A DNA stretch of 64,000 nucleotides from Sediminibacillus terrae (GCF_009602435.1 NZ_VZDQ01000029.1:65999-129998); one strand, 5' to 3'. Positions 7,856-16,100 are shown, numbered from the stretch's first letter. Program-made: numbers and translations. Notes: generated from the sequence alone by a model not told the origin.

Positions 7856-8728
7856 ATGAGTACGTTGAAAAAACAAAAACGCAACAAACTATTCACTCTA
7901 TTAAGAGGATTAGCAGTAATCGTGGGTGGATTTATCGCAGCATACGGATTGGAAGCGGTATTGATTCCAAACAATGTTTCGGACGGGGGAGTTACGGGGC
8001 TAAGCATCGTCGGTTCGCAGCTGTTCGGAATGCCGTTGGGAATTCTCATTGGCATTTTCAATATCCCTTTCATTTGGCTGGGATACAAACAAATCGGCAA
8101 AAGCTTTGCCATCTTTTCGATTATCGGGATTGTTTCTCTGGCTGTCGGCACCAGTCTCATGCATCACATCCCGGCGATCATCGAGGGAGACACGCTATTA
8201 ATCACCGTAGTCGGCGGGATTATCCTCGGGTTTGGAATGGGGCTCGCACTGCGTAACGGCGGAGCTCTGGATGGCATTGATATGCTGGCGGTGCTTTTAT
8301 CGCGGAAATTGCCGTTTGGGACCAGTGACTTTATCCTGTTCCTGAATTTATTTGTATTCATTTTCGTGTCGTTTGTATTTGGGCTGCAAGGTGCGATTTT
8401 GTCTGCGATTGCTTACTTTATCGCTTCGAAAGTGATCCATATCGTCGAAGAAGGATTGAGCGGGTCCAAGACCTTCAAGATTATTACGACAGAGCCGAAA
8501 ACAATGGTCGAAACGATACGGGATCGTCTGGGAAGGAGTGCCACGTACAAGGAAGCATATGGCGGTTACTCCCATGAAAAATTCATGGAAATCACCTGTG
8601 TCATCAACCGGCTGGAGGAAAGCAAGCTAAAGGAAATCATCAATGAAATTGACGACACTGCCTTTGTCACGGTATATGACGTGGTGGAAGTGAAAGGCGG
8701 AAACTTCAGAAAAAGTGATATCCATTAA
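7856..8728 (+). CDS. YitT family membrane protein
   Basis: A 290-residue inner-membrane protein of the YitT/DUF161 family with a C-terminal DUF2179 domain. About five hydrophobic segments cover residues 13-180, including family-typical stretches GLEAVLIPNNVSDGGVTGLS and GMGLALRNGGALDGIDMLAV. The cytoplasmic DUF2179 domain lies at about 195-285 (FKIITTEPKTMVETIRDRL...VYDVVEVKGGNFRK). The family is widespread in Firmicutes, often as several paralogues, with no agreed substrate. ATG 7856 follows ACGGGGCATCAGC. It is monocistronic, and a copy of the dispersed inverted-repeat element starts 20 bp after the stop. Confidence 0.93.
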   Translation: MSTLKKQKRNKLFTLLRGLAVIVGGFIAAYGLEAVLIPNNVSDGGVTGLSIVGSQLFGMPLGILIGIFNIPFIWLGYKQIGKSFAIFSIIGIVSLAVGTSLMHHIPAIIEGDTLLITVVGGIILGFGMGLALRNGGALDGIDMLAVLLSRKLPFGTSDFILFLNLFVFIFVSFVFGLQGAILSAIAYFIASKVIHIVEEGLSGSKTFKIITTEPKTMVETIRDRLGRSATYKEAYGGYSHEKFMEITCVINRLEESKLKEIINEIDDTAFVTVYDVVEVKGGNFRKSDIH

Positions 8729-8747
8729 AGGAACAGGAATGAACTTG

Positions 8748-9309
8748 GGACAAATGCATCATGACCACAACAAAAACCAACCATTCTTATCCTTCTCTCA
8801 TGATTCGTGTGCCACTCCGGCAAGGTACTTCGCTTCCGCGGGCACGGCTTCAGCTAACTTGGCAAAGAATACCGCTTCGCCAAGTGGATCTTCAGCTCGC
8901 GCTCTTCCCGCAGGAGTCTATGTACCTTGCCTCCGTTGAATGAAGGTGGTTTCTCTTCTGGCGTGCTTTCCGTTTTTTCTATTGCTGTTCCGGTAGAAAG
9001 CCAATCCCCATGGAAACAAGGAGTACTTTCCTAACTATGCTGTTTATCCGCAACTTCCGATTTCTGAAGAATCTTCTGCTGATTTTTCGTCTTCGTCACT
9101 GTTTAGAAACCTAACGCAGATAGAAGAATACAGCTCTGTTTATTTTATCTTGATATGTAGAAATCAGACTACGAAAACGTAGCGATACGAAGAACGCATC
9201 AAACAACAGGAAAAAAGAAGTTTACTGAACACACAAGTTAAAACCGAACGAATTTGATTGATACTTCCAATTCGCACGGTTTTTGCTTTGATGACCATGC
9301 TTTTGTCCC
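8748..9309. repeat. Dispersed inverted-repeat element, longest copy (R1)
   Basis: It begins GGGACAAATGCATCATGACC and ends GACCATGCTTTTGTCCC, so the ends are inverted relative to each other. The interior holds the CGGCAAGGTACTTCGCTTCC / AGGAGTCTATGTACCTTGCC block and, near the right end, a ACCGAACGAAT...ATTCGCACGGT hairpin also seen in other copies. No open reading frame inside looks real. This explains the gap between the YitT and GNAT genes. Confidence 0.8.
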
Positions 9310-9397
9310 GGCCGCATTTTCCATTTATAAAGAATAATAAAAGAGCAAGGTGCCAGCGTTTAATTTGGCAGAAGAAAAATCGATGGAGATGAATCGA

Positions 9398-9952
9398 ATG
9401 ATAGACTTTAGCAACAAACCGACCATCACAGGGGAAAAGGTTATTTTGAGGCCATTCATGGTTGAAGCGGACTTTCCTTATCTCGTGGAGTGTTTAAAAG
9501 ATCCAGAGGTATTGAAGCTGACAGGAAGTGATTCCGGTTTTGACCAGGAAGAGGTGCTGAAATGGTACCAGACCAGAAACGGTCAGACCGACCGGCTGGA
9601 CCTGGCCATTGTCGATAAACAAGAAAATCATCTGGTTGGGGAAGTGGTGGTCAATTTATATGAAGAAGCCGATCACAGCATGAACTTTCGAATCCTGATC
9701 GGTCCAAGAGGAAGAAACCGAGGTCTTGGCACCGAAGCAACCCGGTTGACTGTCGATTATGTATTCGCCAATACCAATCTTAACCAACTGACGTTGAGTG
9801 TGTTCGCATTCAATCCGAGAGCAAAGAAGGTTTATGAAAAAACAGGATTTGTTTTGGACAGTATCGACAAGGATGATTTGCAATATGAAGGAGAGTGGAT
9901 AGACGCGATCAATATGAAATTGACCAGAGAAGCTTGGCAGGGAACGAAATGA
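9398..9952 (+). CDS. GNAT family N-acetyltransferase
   Basis: A 184-residue GCN5-related acetyltransferase that transfers acetyl from acetyl-CoA to an amine; the substrate is unknown. The acetyl-CoA pyrophosphate loop is GPRGRNRGLGTEA (about residues 104-116), and the C-terminal part has the typical VFAFNPRAKKVYEKTGF. It resembles the RimJ/RimL and spermidine-acetyltransferase-like branch. I prefer ATG 9398, because GGAG lies 9 nt upstream and the protein starts MIDFSNKPTITGEK. ATG 9383 and GTG 9350 are possible longer starts. Monocistronic, with a strong terminator 17 bp after the stop. Confidence 0.88.
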   Translation: MIDFSNKPTITGEKVILRPFMVEADFPYLVECLKDPEVLKLTGSDSGFDQEEVLKWYQTRNGQTDRLDLAIVDKQENHLVGEVVVNLYEEADHSMNFRILIGPRGRNRGLGTEATRLTVDYVFANTNLNQLTLSVFAFNPRAKKVYEKTGFVLDSIDKDDLQYEGEWIDAINMKLTREAWQGTK

Positions 9953-9969
9953 ATAGAATAAGAAAATGG

Positions 9970-9999
9970 AGACCTTTCTATACCAAAAGGTCTTTTTTT
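9970..9999 (+). terminator. Intrinsic terminator of the GNAT gene
   Basis: AGACCTTT / AAAGGTCT stem with an 8-nt loop and a run of seven T. Confidence 0.88.
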
Positions 10000-10074
10000 C
10001 GTCTGTTTTCCCTCCTTTTAGTCAAAACGAACTATTAACATTTCCTGGTTGTCACTGAAATAATAAAAAGGTGC

Positions 10075-10098
10075 AACTTTTTTGAAGAGGAAAACGTT
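10075..10098 (+). promoter_or_regulatory. Candidate ECF-sigma autoregulatory promoter
   Basis: GCAACTTTTTT contains the AAC core (10075-10077), and CGTT (10095-10098) follows after 17 nt. This is the AAC-N16/17-CGT pattern of SigM/SigX/SigW-class promoters. The transcript would begin near 10105, just before the ribosome site at 10107-10115. That fits translation from TTG 10122 and excludes TTG 10101. Confidence 0.6.
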
Positions 10099-10121
10099 AT
10101 TTGAATGAGAGGGGGAGAACA

Positions 10122-10616
10122 TTGGATATCCAGGAGCTCTATGAACTTTATATTCACGATGTCTATCGATATCTTCTCTCCCTCTGCAAAGATAAAAACC
10201 TGGCGGAAGATCTTACGCAGGACACGTTCATGAAAGCATATGCGGCATTGGAAACCGGCCCGCCGAATCACTTGAAGGCCTGGTTGATGAAGATTGCCTA
10301 TCACAACTTTGTGGATTTTGTGAGAAGAAACAAAAAAGTCACGTATGAAGAACCGGAATACTTTTCATACCTGTCCCAGGAGGATTCCACCGAATGGCAA
10401 GTGCAAAAAAAATTGGAAAAAGAAGAACTGCATAACAAATTGGCCCAATTAAAACCGATGCAGAAGCATGCCATCCTTTTATGCGATATACAAGGATATT
10501 CCTATAAGGAAGCGGCGGAAATGTTATCTGTAAAAGTAAATACATTGAAAACACATATTTTCCGAGGAAGAGGCCGGCTCAGACAGCTATATGCGAATAG
10601 GAGTGCTGAGGAATGA
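10122..10616 (+). CDS. sigM: ECF RNA polymerase sigma factor, SigM-like
   Basis: A 164-residue extracytoplasmic-function sigma factor. Region 2 (about residues 5-70) is DVYRYLLSLCKDKNLAEDLTQDTF, matching the B. subtilis SigM pattern DVYRFLLSM.KDKHLAEDL.Q.TF. Region 4 (about 105-158) has the helix-turn-helix YSYKEAAEMLSVKVNTLKTHIFRGRGRL. I chose TTG 10122 because GAGAGGGGG lies 6-7 nt upstream and a candidate ECF promoter places the transcript start just before that site. It overlaps the anti-sigma gene by ATGA (4 nt), followed by a small membrane protein, as in sigM-yhdL-yhdK. Expected role: cell-envelope, salt or antibiotic stress response. Another ECF group is possible; gene order favours SigM. 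Confidence 0.88.
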   Translation: MDIQELYELYIHDVYRYLLSLCKDKNLAEDLTQDTFMKAYAALETGPPNHLKAWLMKIAYHNFVDFVRRNKKVTYEEPEYFSYLSQEDSTEWQVQKKLEKEELHNKLAQLKPMQKHAILLCDIQGYSYKEAAEMLSVKVNTLKTHIFRGRGRLRQLYANRSAEE

Positions 10617-11719
10617 CTGAAGAATGGAAAACCAAGTTAAAAAAATATTATCAGGGAAAGCTTTCGGACGAGGAAGCGAAAGAAGTGGAGGCAGATTTAG
10701 AGAAACTGGATGCGTACCAGTCGGTTATCGATGAGGAGCTGGACGCGGATGAGCACAGGGATGATGCTGCCCTCCCGGAAAATGATCTGCCAGATGGAAA
10801 AGCGGCAAAAATGGTCCGAAGCAGTATCCGACACGCCCGATTTTCCTTAATTGCCTATGTCGTCATGATCGTGTTGCTCATCTATCCTGTGATGACCATG
10901 GCCAGTTATCTTTATTATGGCTGGGGAAACAAAGCCAACAGGCTGATAGATGCAGCCATCGAAACCGTATATGTCACAGAGCCGAATGTCAGCCTCGAAG
11001 AAATGGAGATCGAAGAAGAGGTTGGGTTGTTTTCGCTTGATGTCAACATGGACCTCTTTAAACGGATCGGAGACAAGGATATAAAACTGGGGGATTGGGA
11101 GGTGGGCTATCAATTTGACCAGGCAGAGCCTCCTTCCAGAGATTATATTACCGAAACGCCGCCGGAAGACATTCCTTATTACGACACGAAGAAGCTTTAT
11201 CATCCAGAAGCGAGCATAACCAATCATGATACGGATGCCTGGGACACGTTGGAGAAGCTTCCCGAAGGAACGGTTGCGGAAGCCTATCTCTCGTTAAACG
11301 ACCTTCATCAGCCCGACAGTATGCGTGAGATTACGGAGGGCCTGGACATTGAATGGCGGTGGTATGCCATCGATACCGGGCTGGAAGCTTCCGGCAAAAG
11401 CAGTGAGGGCGGCTATCTGGCACCAATCGGCTATCCTGCCCAAACAGATCCGGATGCCTGGTCGCCCTATCACGATGGAAAACCGAATGCCGAACAATTC
11501 ATGGACAGTCTTCGGTTTCTGGAGGATTATGAGCAGCAGGCCGTGGATATCGCCCATGCAAAATGGCTCGATCTGGATGAACGAATCGATTATTTAGAGG
11601 GTCACGGAATCAAAGCGTATGGCGGTGTCGTTACAGGTCCGAGCAAGGAAATCCTTAAACTGCAAGACAACGAATCGGTTCGTGCCATCTATCTTGGGGA
11701 GGTGCGATTATGGAACTAG
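10613..11719 (+). CDS. yhdL: Anti-sigma factor, YhdL-like
   Basis: A 368-residue single-pass membrane protein. Residues 1-75 are cytoplasmic and acidic, the part expected to bind the sigma factor. A transmembrane segment lies at about 78-100 (FSLIAYVVMIVLLIYPVMTM), and the rest is extracytoplasmic. The arrangement is that of the Sigma_reg_N / Sigma_reg_C anti-sigma proteins such as B. subtilis YhdL (358 residues). The C-terminal ending (IKAYGGVVTGPSKEILKL) fits the Sigma_reg_C domain. It is coupled to the sigma gene by a 4-nt overlap and overlaps the next gene by 10 nt. Role: holds the sigma factor inactive at the membrane until envelope stress. Confidence 0.85.
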   Translation: MTEEWKTKLKKYYQGKLSDEEAKEVEADLEKLDAYQSVIDEELDADEHRDDAALPENDLPDGKAAKMVRSSIRHARFSLIAYVVMIVLLIYPVMTMASYLYYGWGNKANRLIDAAIETVYVTEPNVSLEEMEIEEEVGLFSLDVNMDLFKRIGDKDIKLGDWEVGYQFDQAEPPSRDYITETPPEDIPYYDTKKLYHPEASITNHDTDAWDTLEKLPEGTVAEAYLSLNDLHQPDSMREITEGLDIEWRWYAIDTGLEASGKSSEGGYLAPIGYPAQTDPDAWSPYHDGKPNAEQFMDSLRFLEDYEQQAVDIAHAKWLDLDERIDYLEGHGIKAYGGVVTGPSKEILKLQDNESVRAIYLGEVRLWN

Positions 11720-12030
11720 GCAGCATCTTTAAACGGAAAAAAGCTCGGAAAGTAGCGGAAACGAGATTGGGTGTGGCTTCTTTTATTTTGGCTTTGTTCA
11801 CACTTGCCTATTTTAATGTTTTTTTGATGACGAAAAGCAGCTTGGGGGCCTTTTCCAATATGTTTCTTCAAATCATTCCGGCAATAGGTCTCCTGCTGGC
11901 ATTTCTCAGTTTTTTTCGCGTCCATCACAAAAAAACTTTCACCTGGTGGGCGCTGTTTGTATATGTGTTTATAGGGATAAGCTTGGTCACTATCCTTTTT
12001 GTGGAATTCATCATTTACCCGAAACCGTAA
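11710..12030 (+). CDS. yhdK: Small membrane protein, YhdK-like
   Basis: A 106-residue protein with three hydrophobic segments (about 20-40, 47-67 and 78-100). The position directly after the YhdL-like anti-sigma gene, with 10-nt overlap and ribosome site GGGGAGGTG inside it, matches yhdK of B. subtilis. YhdK there assists YhdL in inhibiting SigM. The sequence itself carries no motif, so the name rests on synteny, size and topology. Confidence 0.7.
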   Translation: MELGSIFKRKKARKVAETRLGVASFILALFTLAYFNVFLMTKSSLGAFSNMFLQIIPAIGLLLAFLSFFRVHHKKTFTWWALFVYVFIGISLVTILFVEFIIYPKP

Positions 12031-12089
12031 CAGAAGCACATCGGAAAACATAAGAACAACCATACATCAAGGGGCAAGGAGGATTTTTT

Positions 12090-13103
12090 ATGAAAAAACG
12101 CTGGATGATCATCATTGTCAGTATCGTGCTGCTGCTCGGCATCATGGCAGGATTGTCCTGGTATGTTTCGAAGGACGAAAACAAAGAGGACGAAGCGGCA
12201 AAACAGCCTCCTTTGAAACAAGCATACAGTGTCACCGGGGAAGGGCAGACAGCATATGTGACTTATGATGAAGAGGGAAACAATGAAATCCATCTATCTA
12301 ATCCCGAATCAAATCAGAAATCGACCGTTCTATCTGTTGACGAACCGGTTGCATCGATCGATTTCAGTGCCGACGGGGAAACTTTATATTATGCGACCAA
12401 TGATATTATTTCCAGCCGAACACTGTTAAGCCATATTTACAGTTATCATTTGGAAACAAAGAAAGAAACCGAATTACTCCAAAGCAGTTCGATTGTCATG
12501 GAAGTGAAAGCCGGTTCAACGGATGACAGCCTGCTGTATTATCGGGCAAATGCTTTCGAAGATATGGGAGGAATCACCGGAAAAGTCAGCAGTGACTTTC
12601 AGGCATACCGGCTTGATTTGAGCGATTTGTCGGAAGAACAGCTTACCAGCCTGGATGACAAGGAAATCAAGGGTCTTGCATATACGAAGGAAGAGGACGG
12701 TGCATTAGTTTCAGTGGGTAATACGATTATCAAAATCCCTTTTGAAAACCCTGAAAATACCGAAACGATTTTAACAGAAACGGAACAGGTCTATGATCTG
12801 GCCGTTAATCGTCAGGACGGTGGCATCATTTATTCCATGCCGGGAAAGGATGGACCGGGGACCTACAAATATGAACTGTACTACCGGGATTCCGAGGGAG
12901 AAAAAACGCAAATCACAGAGAACGAAAGCCATACAGGAAATCCGGCTTTGTTACCTAATGGTGATTTGTATTATATGATTGATGCGAATTTTGGTAAGGG
13001 CGAGCCAAGCTATGTTCTGTATAAGCAAAGTCCCTGGAAGGAAGGGGAGCCGGAAGTAGTGGACCTGCCTGACGATAAGCTAAATCAAGACGACGAATCC
13101 TAA
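12090..13103 (+). CDS. Membrane-anchored TolB-like beta-propeller protein
   Basis: A 337-residue protein with an N-terminal membrane anchor or uncleaved signal (MIIIVSIVLLLGIMAGLSWYV, residues 6-26). An acidic linker follows, then blade-like repeats such as PVASIDFSADGETLYYATN, TDDSLLYYRANAF and DLAVNRQDGGIIYSMP, and GNPALLPNGDLYYMI. These resemble TolB/PD40 propeller blades, usually protein-interaction modules. ATG 12090 has AAGGAGG 7 nt upstream. It starts 59 bp after the yhdK-like gene with no terminator between, so it may be a fourth member of the sigma operon, possibly a stress sensor or target. Function not known. A strong terminator follows. Confidence 0.78.
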   Translation: MKKRWMIIIVSIVLLLGIMAGLSWYVSKDENKEDEAAKQPPLKQAYSVTGEGQTAYVTYDEEGNNEIHLSNPESNQKSTVLSVDEPVASIDFSADGETLYYATNDIISSRTLLSHIYSYHLETKKETELLQSSSIVMEVKAGSTDDSLLYYRANAFEDMGGITGKVSSDFQAYRLDLSDLSEEQLTSLDDKEIKGLAYTKEEDGALVSVGNTIIKIPFENPENTETILTETEQVYDLAVNRQDGGIIYSMPGKDGPGTYKYELYYRDSEGEKTQITENESHTGNPALLPNGDLYYMIDANFGKGEPSYVLYKQSPWKEGEPEVVDLPDDKLNQDDES

Positions 13104-13104
13104 A

Positions 13105-13143
13105 AAACGCCCCGTGTCCTGCAATGGACACGGGGCGTTTATT
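13105..13143 (+). terminator. Strong intrinsic terminator
   Basis: A perfect 15-bp stem AAACGCCCCGTGTCC / GGACACGGGGCGTTT with loop TGCAAT, then ATTTT. It separates the sigma operon from the convergent phospholipase-like gene and probably works in both directions. Confidence 0.93.
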
Positions 13144-13164
13144 TTGCCGGCTGGATAAAGCTTT

Positions 13165-13962
13165 TTAGTTACAGAAACCGTATTTCACTTTTTGTTCAAA
13201 GGCAAAAATAAGTCGCGACCCGCCGGCCTCGTCGGTGCCTTCTGCACAACTAATCAATTGGTAGTCGCAGTAACAGGAGCCGTACCCTCGGGAGCTGTAA
13301 CACGAATCGTGTACCTTGCAGCACGCATCAAGCGGATTGACAGGATCCAGCCAGGATTTTGTACATCCGGCGCCGCAATAATTGTATGTTACCAGCTCAT
13401 TCCAAGGCAGTCCGTTATAGCGAAATTGACAACACTCCGTTCCAGCTGTCGGGTAAATATCGAAACATGGAACACCCCAGAATTCGTCTGGATCGGAAGA
13501 GAGCGTAGTAAACGAACCAGCGTCCTGCTCCTGTTCCAATAGGAACGTTTCTGCCACAAATTCGATTTGCGCCGTTTTAGCATCCACGAAATGCTCCCTG
13601 GCAAATGCACCATTTTCGAAAATGAGCTTTCGCTTGATAATGTTGTTGTCTTCGATATTTACAACGGACACCAGGGCTTCACTATCTTCCCGGCCGGTTT
13701 CCAGATTGTGATAATGCGTCAATTCCACACCGAGGTTGTTCCCTTGTTTGAGGAATACGGCAGTAGTCTTCAGATCTGCTTCGTCAACGGATACCGGCTG
13801 CTCTTGCTCTTCCTTGGTGGTGATGAAAATTTCCACTGCGGATGTCTCTTCCAGGGAGTTTTCCTGTACAGGGACAAACTTATTGATCTCGTTGATGAGT
13901 TCTTGATTCAACAGCGCTTCTCTTACCAATTTGGGTGAAACTTTTCGTCCTTTGAATAACAA
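13165..13962 (-). CDS. Phospholipase A2-fold protein
   Basis: A 265-residue protein with an unrecognised N-terminal domain (about 1-155) and a Cys-rich C-terminal domain of phospholipase A2 type. The latter shows a calcium-loop-like YNYCGAGC and the catalytic-helix motif DACCKVHDSCY, which has the His-Asp pair and paired cysteines of secreted PLA2. About a dozen cysteines in this domain suggest disulfides, yet no signal peptide is visible. I prefer TTG 13962, because AAGGAG lies 8 nt upstream; the GTG at 13971 would overlap that site. PLA2 enzymes release the sn-2 fatty acid of phospholipids. Target and export route are unknown; a spore-associated or bacterium-directed toxin is a guess. It is monocistronic and followed on the minus strand by the shared 13105 hairpin. 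Confidence 0.75.
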   Translation of the reverse strand: MLFKGRKVSPKLVREALLNQELINEINKFVPVQENSLEETSAVEIFITTKEEQEQPVSVDEADLKTTAVFLKQGNNLGVELTHYHNLETGREDSEALVSVVNIEDNNIIKRKLIFENGAFAREHFVDAKTAQIEFVAETFLLEQEQDAGSFTTLSSDPDEFWGVPCFDIYPTAGTECCQFRYNGLPWNELVTYNYCGAGCTKSWLDPVNPLDACCKVHDSCYSSRGYGSCYCDYQLISCAEGTDEAGGSRLIFAFEQKVKYGFCN

Positions 13963-14119
13963 TCCAAACACTCCTTTGATGATTTTTTTATACGGATAAA
14001 ACGTTTGTTCCTCTGGAGGTATTAACTGGGCCTCCTTGTCATTTCCCTCCTTTTTTTCGGTGTTAGTAGGTAAAGAAAGGGAGAGGAATGATTTATCAAC
14101 CTGCCGGAGACTATTTTTT

Positions 14120-14157
14120 AATAGAAAAAGGCTTCTCCATCCGAGAGAAACCTTTTC
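14120..14157 (-). terminator. Terminator of the glutaredoxin gene
   Basis: On the minus strand, AAAGGTTTCTC and GAGAAGCCTTT pair over 11 bp with one mismatch and are followed by a T-rich stretch. Confidence 0.7.
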
Positions 14158-14189
14158 ATGATAATCCCGCTATAACAATGTGCATACCT

Positions 14190-14435
14190 TTACAACAAAC
14201 CTTCCAGCTTCTTTTTGTTGAATCCCAAGATGTGATGGTCAATCCCGTTTCTACGGATCACCGTAAACGGGGTGCCTCTCACGTCATATTGAATGAATTC
14301 ATCAAACGCCTGTTCATCGTTTTTAATATCCTTTTCTGTAAAATCGATTTCTTTCTCCTGCAGCCAGCTGACCAGCCGGTCGCAAAATCCACATCCCTGA
14401 TTGGTGTACACGACAATTTCCTGCTTAGCGGCCAT
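14190..14435 (-). CDS. Glutaredoxin-like thiol oxidoreductase
   Basis: An 81-residue thioredoxin-fold protein. The redox site is CGFC (TNQGCGFCDRL, near residues 15-18), with the cis-proline segment RGTPFTVI. Family members reduce disulfides or thiol adducts; in Firmicutes without glutathione some act on bacillithiol mixed disulfides, but the CGFC site does not settle which. The start ATG 14435 has GGAGGGAG upstream; a longer TTG/ATT-type start at 14456 has none. The two neighbouring genes on this strand also concern cysteines or thiol exchange. Confidence 0.88.
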   Translation of the reverse strand: MAAKQEIVVYTNQGCGFCDRLVSWLQEKEIDFTEKDIKNDEQAFDEFIQYDVRGTPFTVIRRNGIDHHILGFNKKKLEGLL

Positions 14436-14508
14436 GAACTCCCTCCTTTCTATCATTTAAAGAGGAAGCGATGAAGCAGAAATCAACTTGTTTTTGCATT
14501 TTTTTGAA

Positions 14509-14706
14509 TCAAGGCAGAAATTTCATCCCATACTGTTGACTGGCATATTCGCTGATGGAGTTCACCTGGTCAGCGGACTTTAGAGCCAAGTCCTGAAAGA
14601 ATGCGCGTTCCTCCTCTGAACATGACTCATCGATGCACTGAGCATAATACAATTGACAGCATCTTGCTTCGAAGAAACAGTGACACAATTTTTCGCACAT
14701 CTCCAC
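14509..14706 (-). CDS. Cys-rich small protein of unknown function
   Basis: A 65-residue protein with six cysteines in the first 30 residues (MCEKLCHCFFEARCCQLYYAQC...C), then a helical acidic tail. No signal peptide. The CxxxCxC and CC spacing could bind a metal or cluster, but I recognise no family. GTG 14706 has AAGGA 9 nt upstream. It lies between a glutaredoxin and a DsbA/FrnE-like gene on the same strand, which hints at thiol or metal homeostasis. Confidence 0.55.
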   Translation of the reverse strand: MEMCEKLCHCFFEARCCQLYYAQCIDESCSEEERAFFQDLALKSADQVNSISEYASQQYGMKFLP

Positions 14707-14849
14707 TGAATATCATCCTTTCTTGGAAAGCGTTTGGCGACAGGAGCTGGGAAAGAAACTTCCCTATATGATTAAAGAGAGGGCAAGGAGGATTTTGTAA
14801 ACCTGTGATGGAAAAAAGGGAAGGGAAATGGAGGAAAATTGCTTGCCAT

Positions 14850-14882
14850 GAAAAAAAGCGCCTGGGATCATCCCAAGCGCTC
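14850..14882 (-). terminator. Terminator of the FrnE-like gene
   Basis: On the minus strand, AGCGCTTGGGA / TCCCAGGCGCT pair over 11 bp around a 3-nt loop and are followed by seven T. Confidence 0.88.
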
Positions 14883-14898
14883 TAACTCTTATAATCGA

Positions 14899-15630
14899 TT
14901 AATCCTTATCAGTCGGAACAGCACAGCTGTCATCCGTGCAAACCGCCCCGTTCCCGCCATCAGGGGACAAATCCTGGAGATTTGGCTTTGGATTTTCTTC
15001 TTCCCAAATCTTTTCAAGCGCCCCTTTAAACGTTTCTAAAGGCTGGGCACCGGAAATGGAATATTTATTACTCACCACAAAGAAAGGGACACCCGTCGCT
15101 CCGATTTGCTGAGCGGTTCTCTCTTCAGTCCGCACTTCATCCGCAAATGCAGCTTCATCGTTCAATACTTCCAATGCTTTACTTCGGTCCATCCCTGTGG
15201 CTTCTGCAATGTCAGCCAGGGTCTCGGGATCTCCGACATTCTTCGAGTCGGTAAAGTAAGCGTGCAGCAGGTTTTCGGTAAGCTCTTTTTCTTTGCCGAG
15301 TGTCCGGGCAAACTTCGCCAGACGATGCGCATCGAAAGTGTTCGTCGGTTTCATGTCATCGTAATTGTAGGTCAAGCCTATTTCAGCAGCCTGTTCAATG
15401 AGCCCTTTGTTCATTTCGCGCACCTGCGCTTCACTGGACTGGAATTTAGCAGCCAATGCTTCGTAAATGCTTTGATTGGTATATTTAGGCGCAGTGGGAT
15501 CGAGTTCGAAGCTCTTGTATTCCACCTCTACCTCGTCTTTATGCGGAAACTGTTCAAGCGCCATCTCTAAACGCCGCTTGCCAATATAACAAAACGGACA
15601 GACAAAGTCGGACCATACTTCTATTTTCAA
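14899..15630 (-). CDS. DsbA family (FrnE-like) oxidoreductase
   Basis: A 243-residue cytoplasmic thioredoxin-fold protein with active site CPFC (WSDFVCPFCYIGKRRLE, residues 11-14). It has the helical insertion typical of FrnE/2-hydroxychromene-2-carboxylate isomerase-like DsbA proteins and the cis-proline segment GATGVPFFV. The tail carries two more cysteines (CTDDSCA). The usual family start is MKIEVWSDF, so I use TTG 15630, which has AGAGGTG 6 nt upstream, rather than GTG 15639. Family members are linked to oxidative-stress tolerance and polyketide biosynthesis. It has its own terminator and is probably monocistronic. Confidence 0.92.
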   Translation of the reverse strand: MKIEVWSDFVCPFCYIGKRRLEMALEQFPHKDEVEVEYKSFELDPTAPKYTNQSIYEALAAKFQSSEAQVREMNKGLIEQAAEIGLTYNYDDMKPTNTFDAHRLAKFARTLGKEKELTENLLHAYFTDSKNVGDPETLADIAEATGMDRSKALEVLNDEAAFADEVRTEERTAQQIGATGVPFFVVSNKYSISGAQPLETFKGALEKIWEEENPKPNLQDLSPDGGNGAVCTDDSCAVPTDKD

Positions 15631-15800
15631 AAGAAACACCTCTGTTCGGTTAGTTTAACGTCATTGTAGCACAGGGACTGTAAAAAACTTGATCATCCTG
15701 CTCACGGTCCGCTCATTCTGAAATTTATTGCGAAAAAACGGAGTAGGCGGAATAAATTTTGGAAAAGCTAACAGGTAGAAAATACAGAGGGGGTCAACAA

Positions 15801-16094
15801 ATGCCTATACAAAATGATTATGAAATCCAGCAGCTGCTTGAAGTGTCTCAGAGACTGGAACAGGCCGCCAACCAGGCGAAAAACAGAGCCGACTTGGAAG
15901 CGATTGAACAACTGCAAAATCAACTGCGGGAAGTACAAGGGAAAATCCAAGATGCGCGGGGAAGAGCAATCAATGGAAGCGGAACATCAAGCGAGCCATT
16001 GTTTGAAGCCCAGCTAAGGGTAGAAGAGACGCAACATCAGATGGAGAGGGCGTTGAGTAATTTGAGTGCGGTGGAGGATGAGGTGCAGCCTTAG
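15801..16094 (+). CDS. Small coiled-coil protein
   Basis: A 97-residue, highly charged protein, Gln/Glu-rich and almost entirely helical (two coiled-coil stretches, about 10-55 and 70-95). No membrane segment or enzyme motif. ATG 15801 has AGAGGGGG 7 nt upstream, which rules against the longer frame from 15759. It resembles the small DUF2524/YtzC-type Bacillus proteins only in style, so I give no name. Monocistronic, with a strong terminator. Confidence 0.75.
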   Translation: MPIQNDYEIQQLLEVSQRLEQAANQAKNRADLEAIEQLQNQLREVQGKIQDARGRAINGSGTSSEPLFEAQLRVEETQHQMERALSNLSAVEDEVQP

Positions 16095-16100
16095 AAAGGG

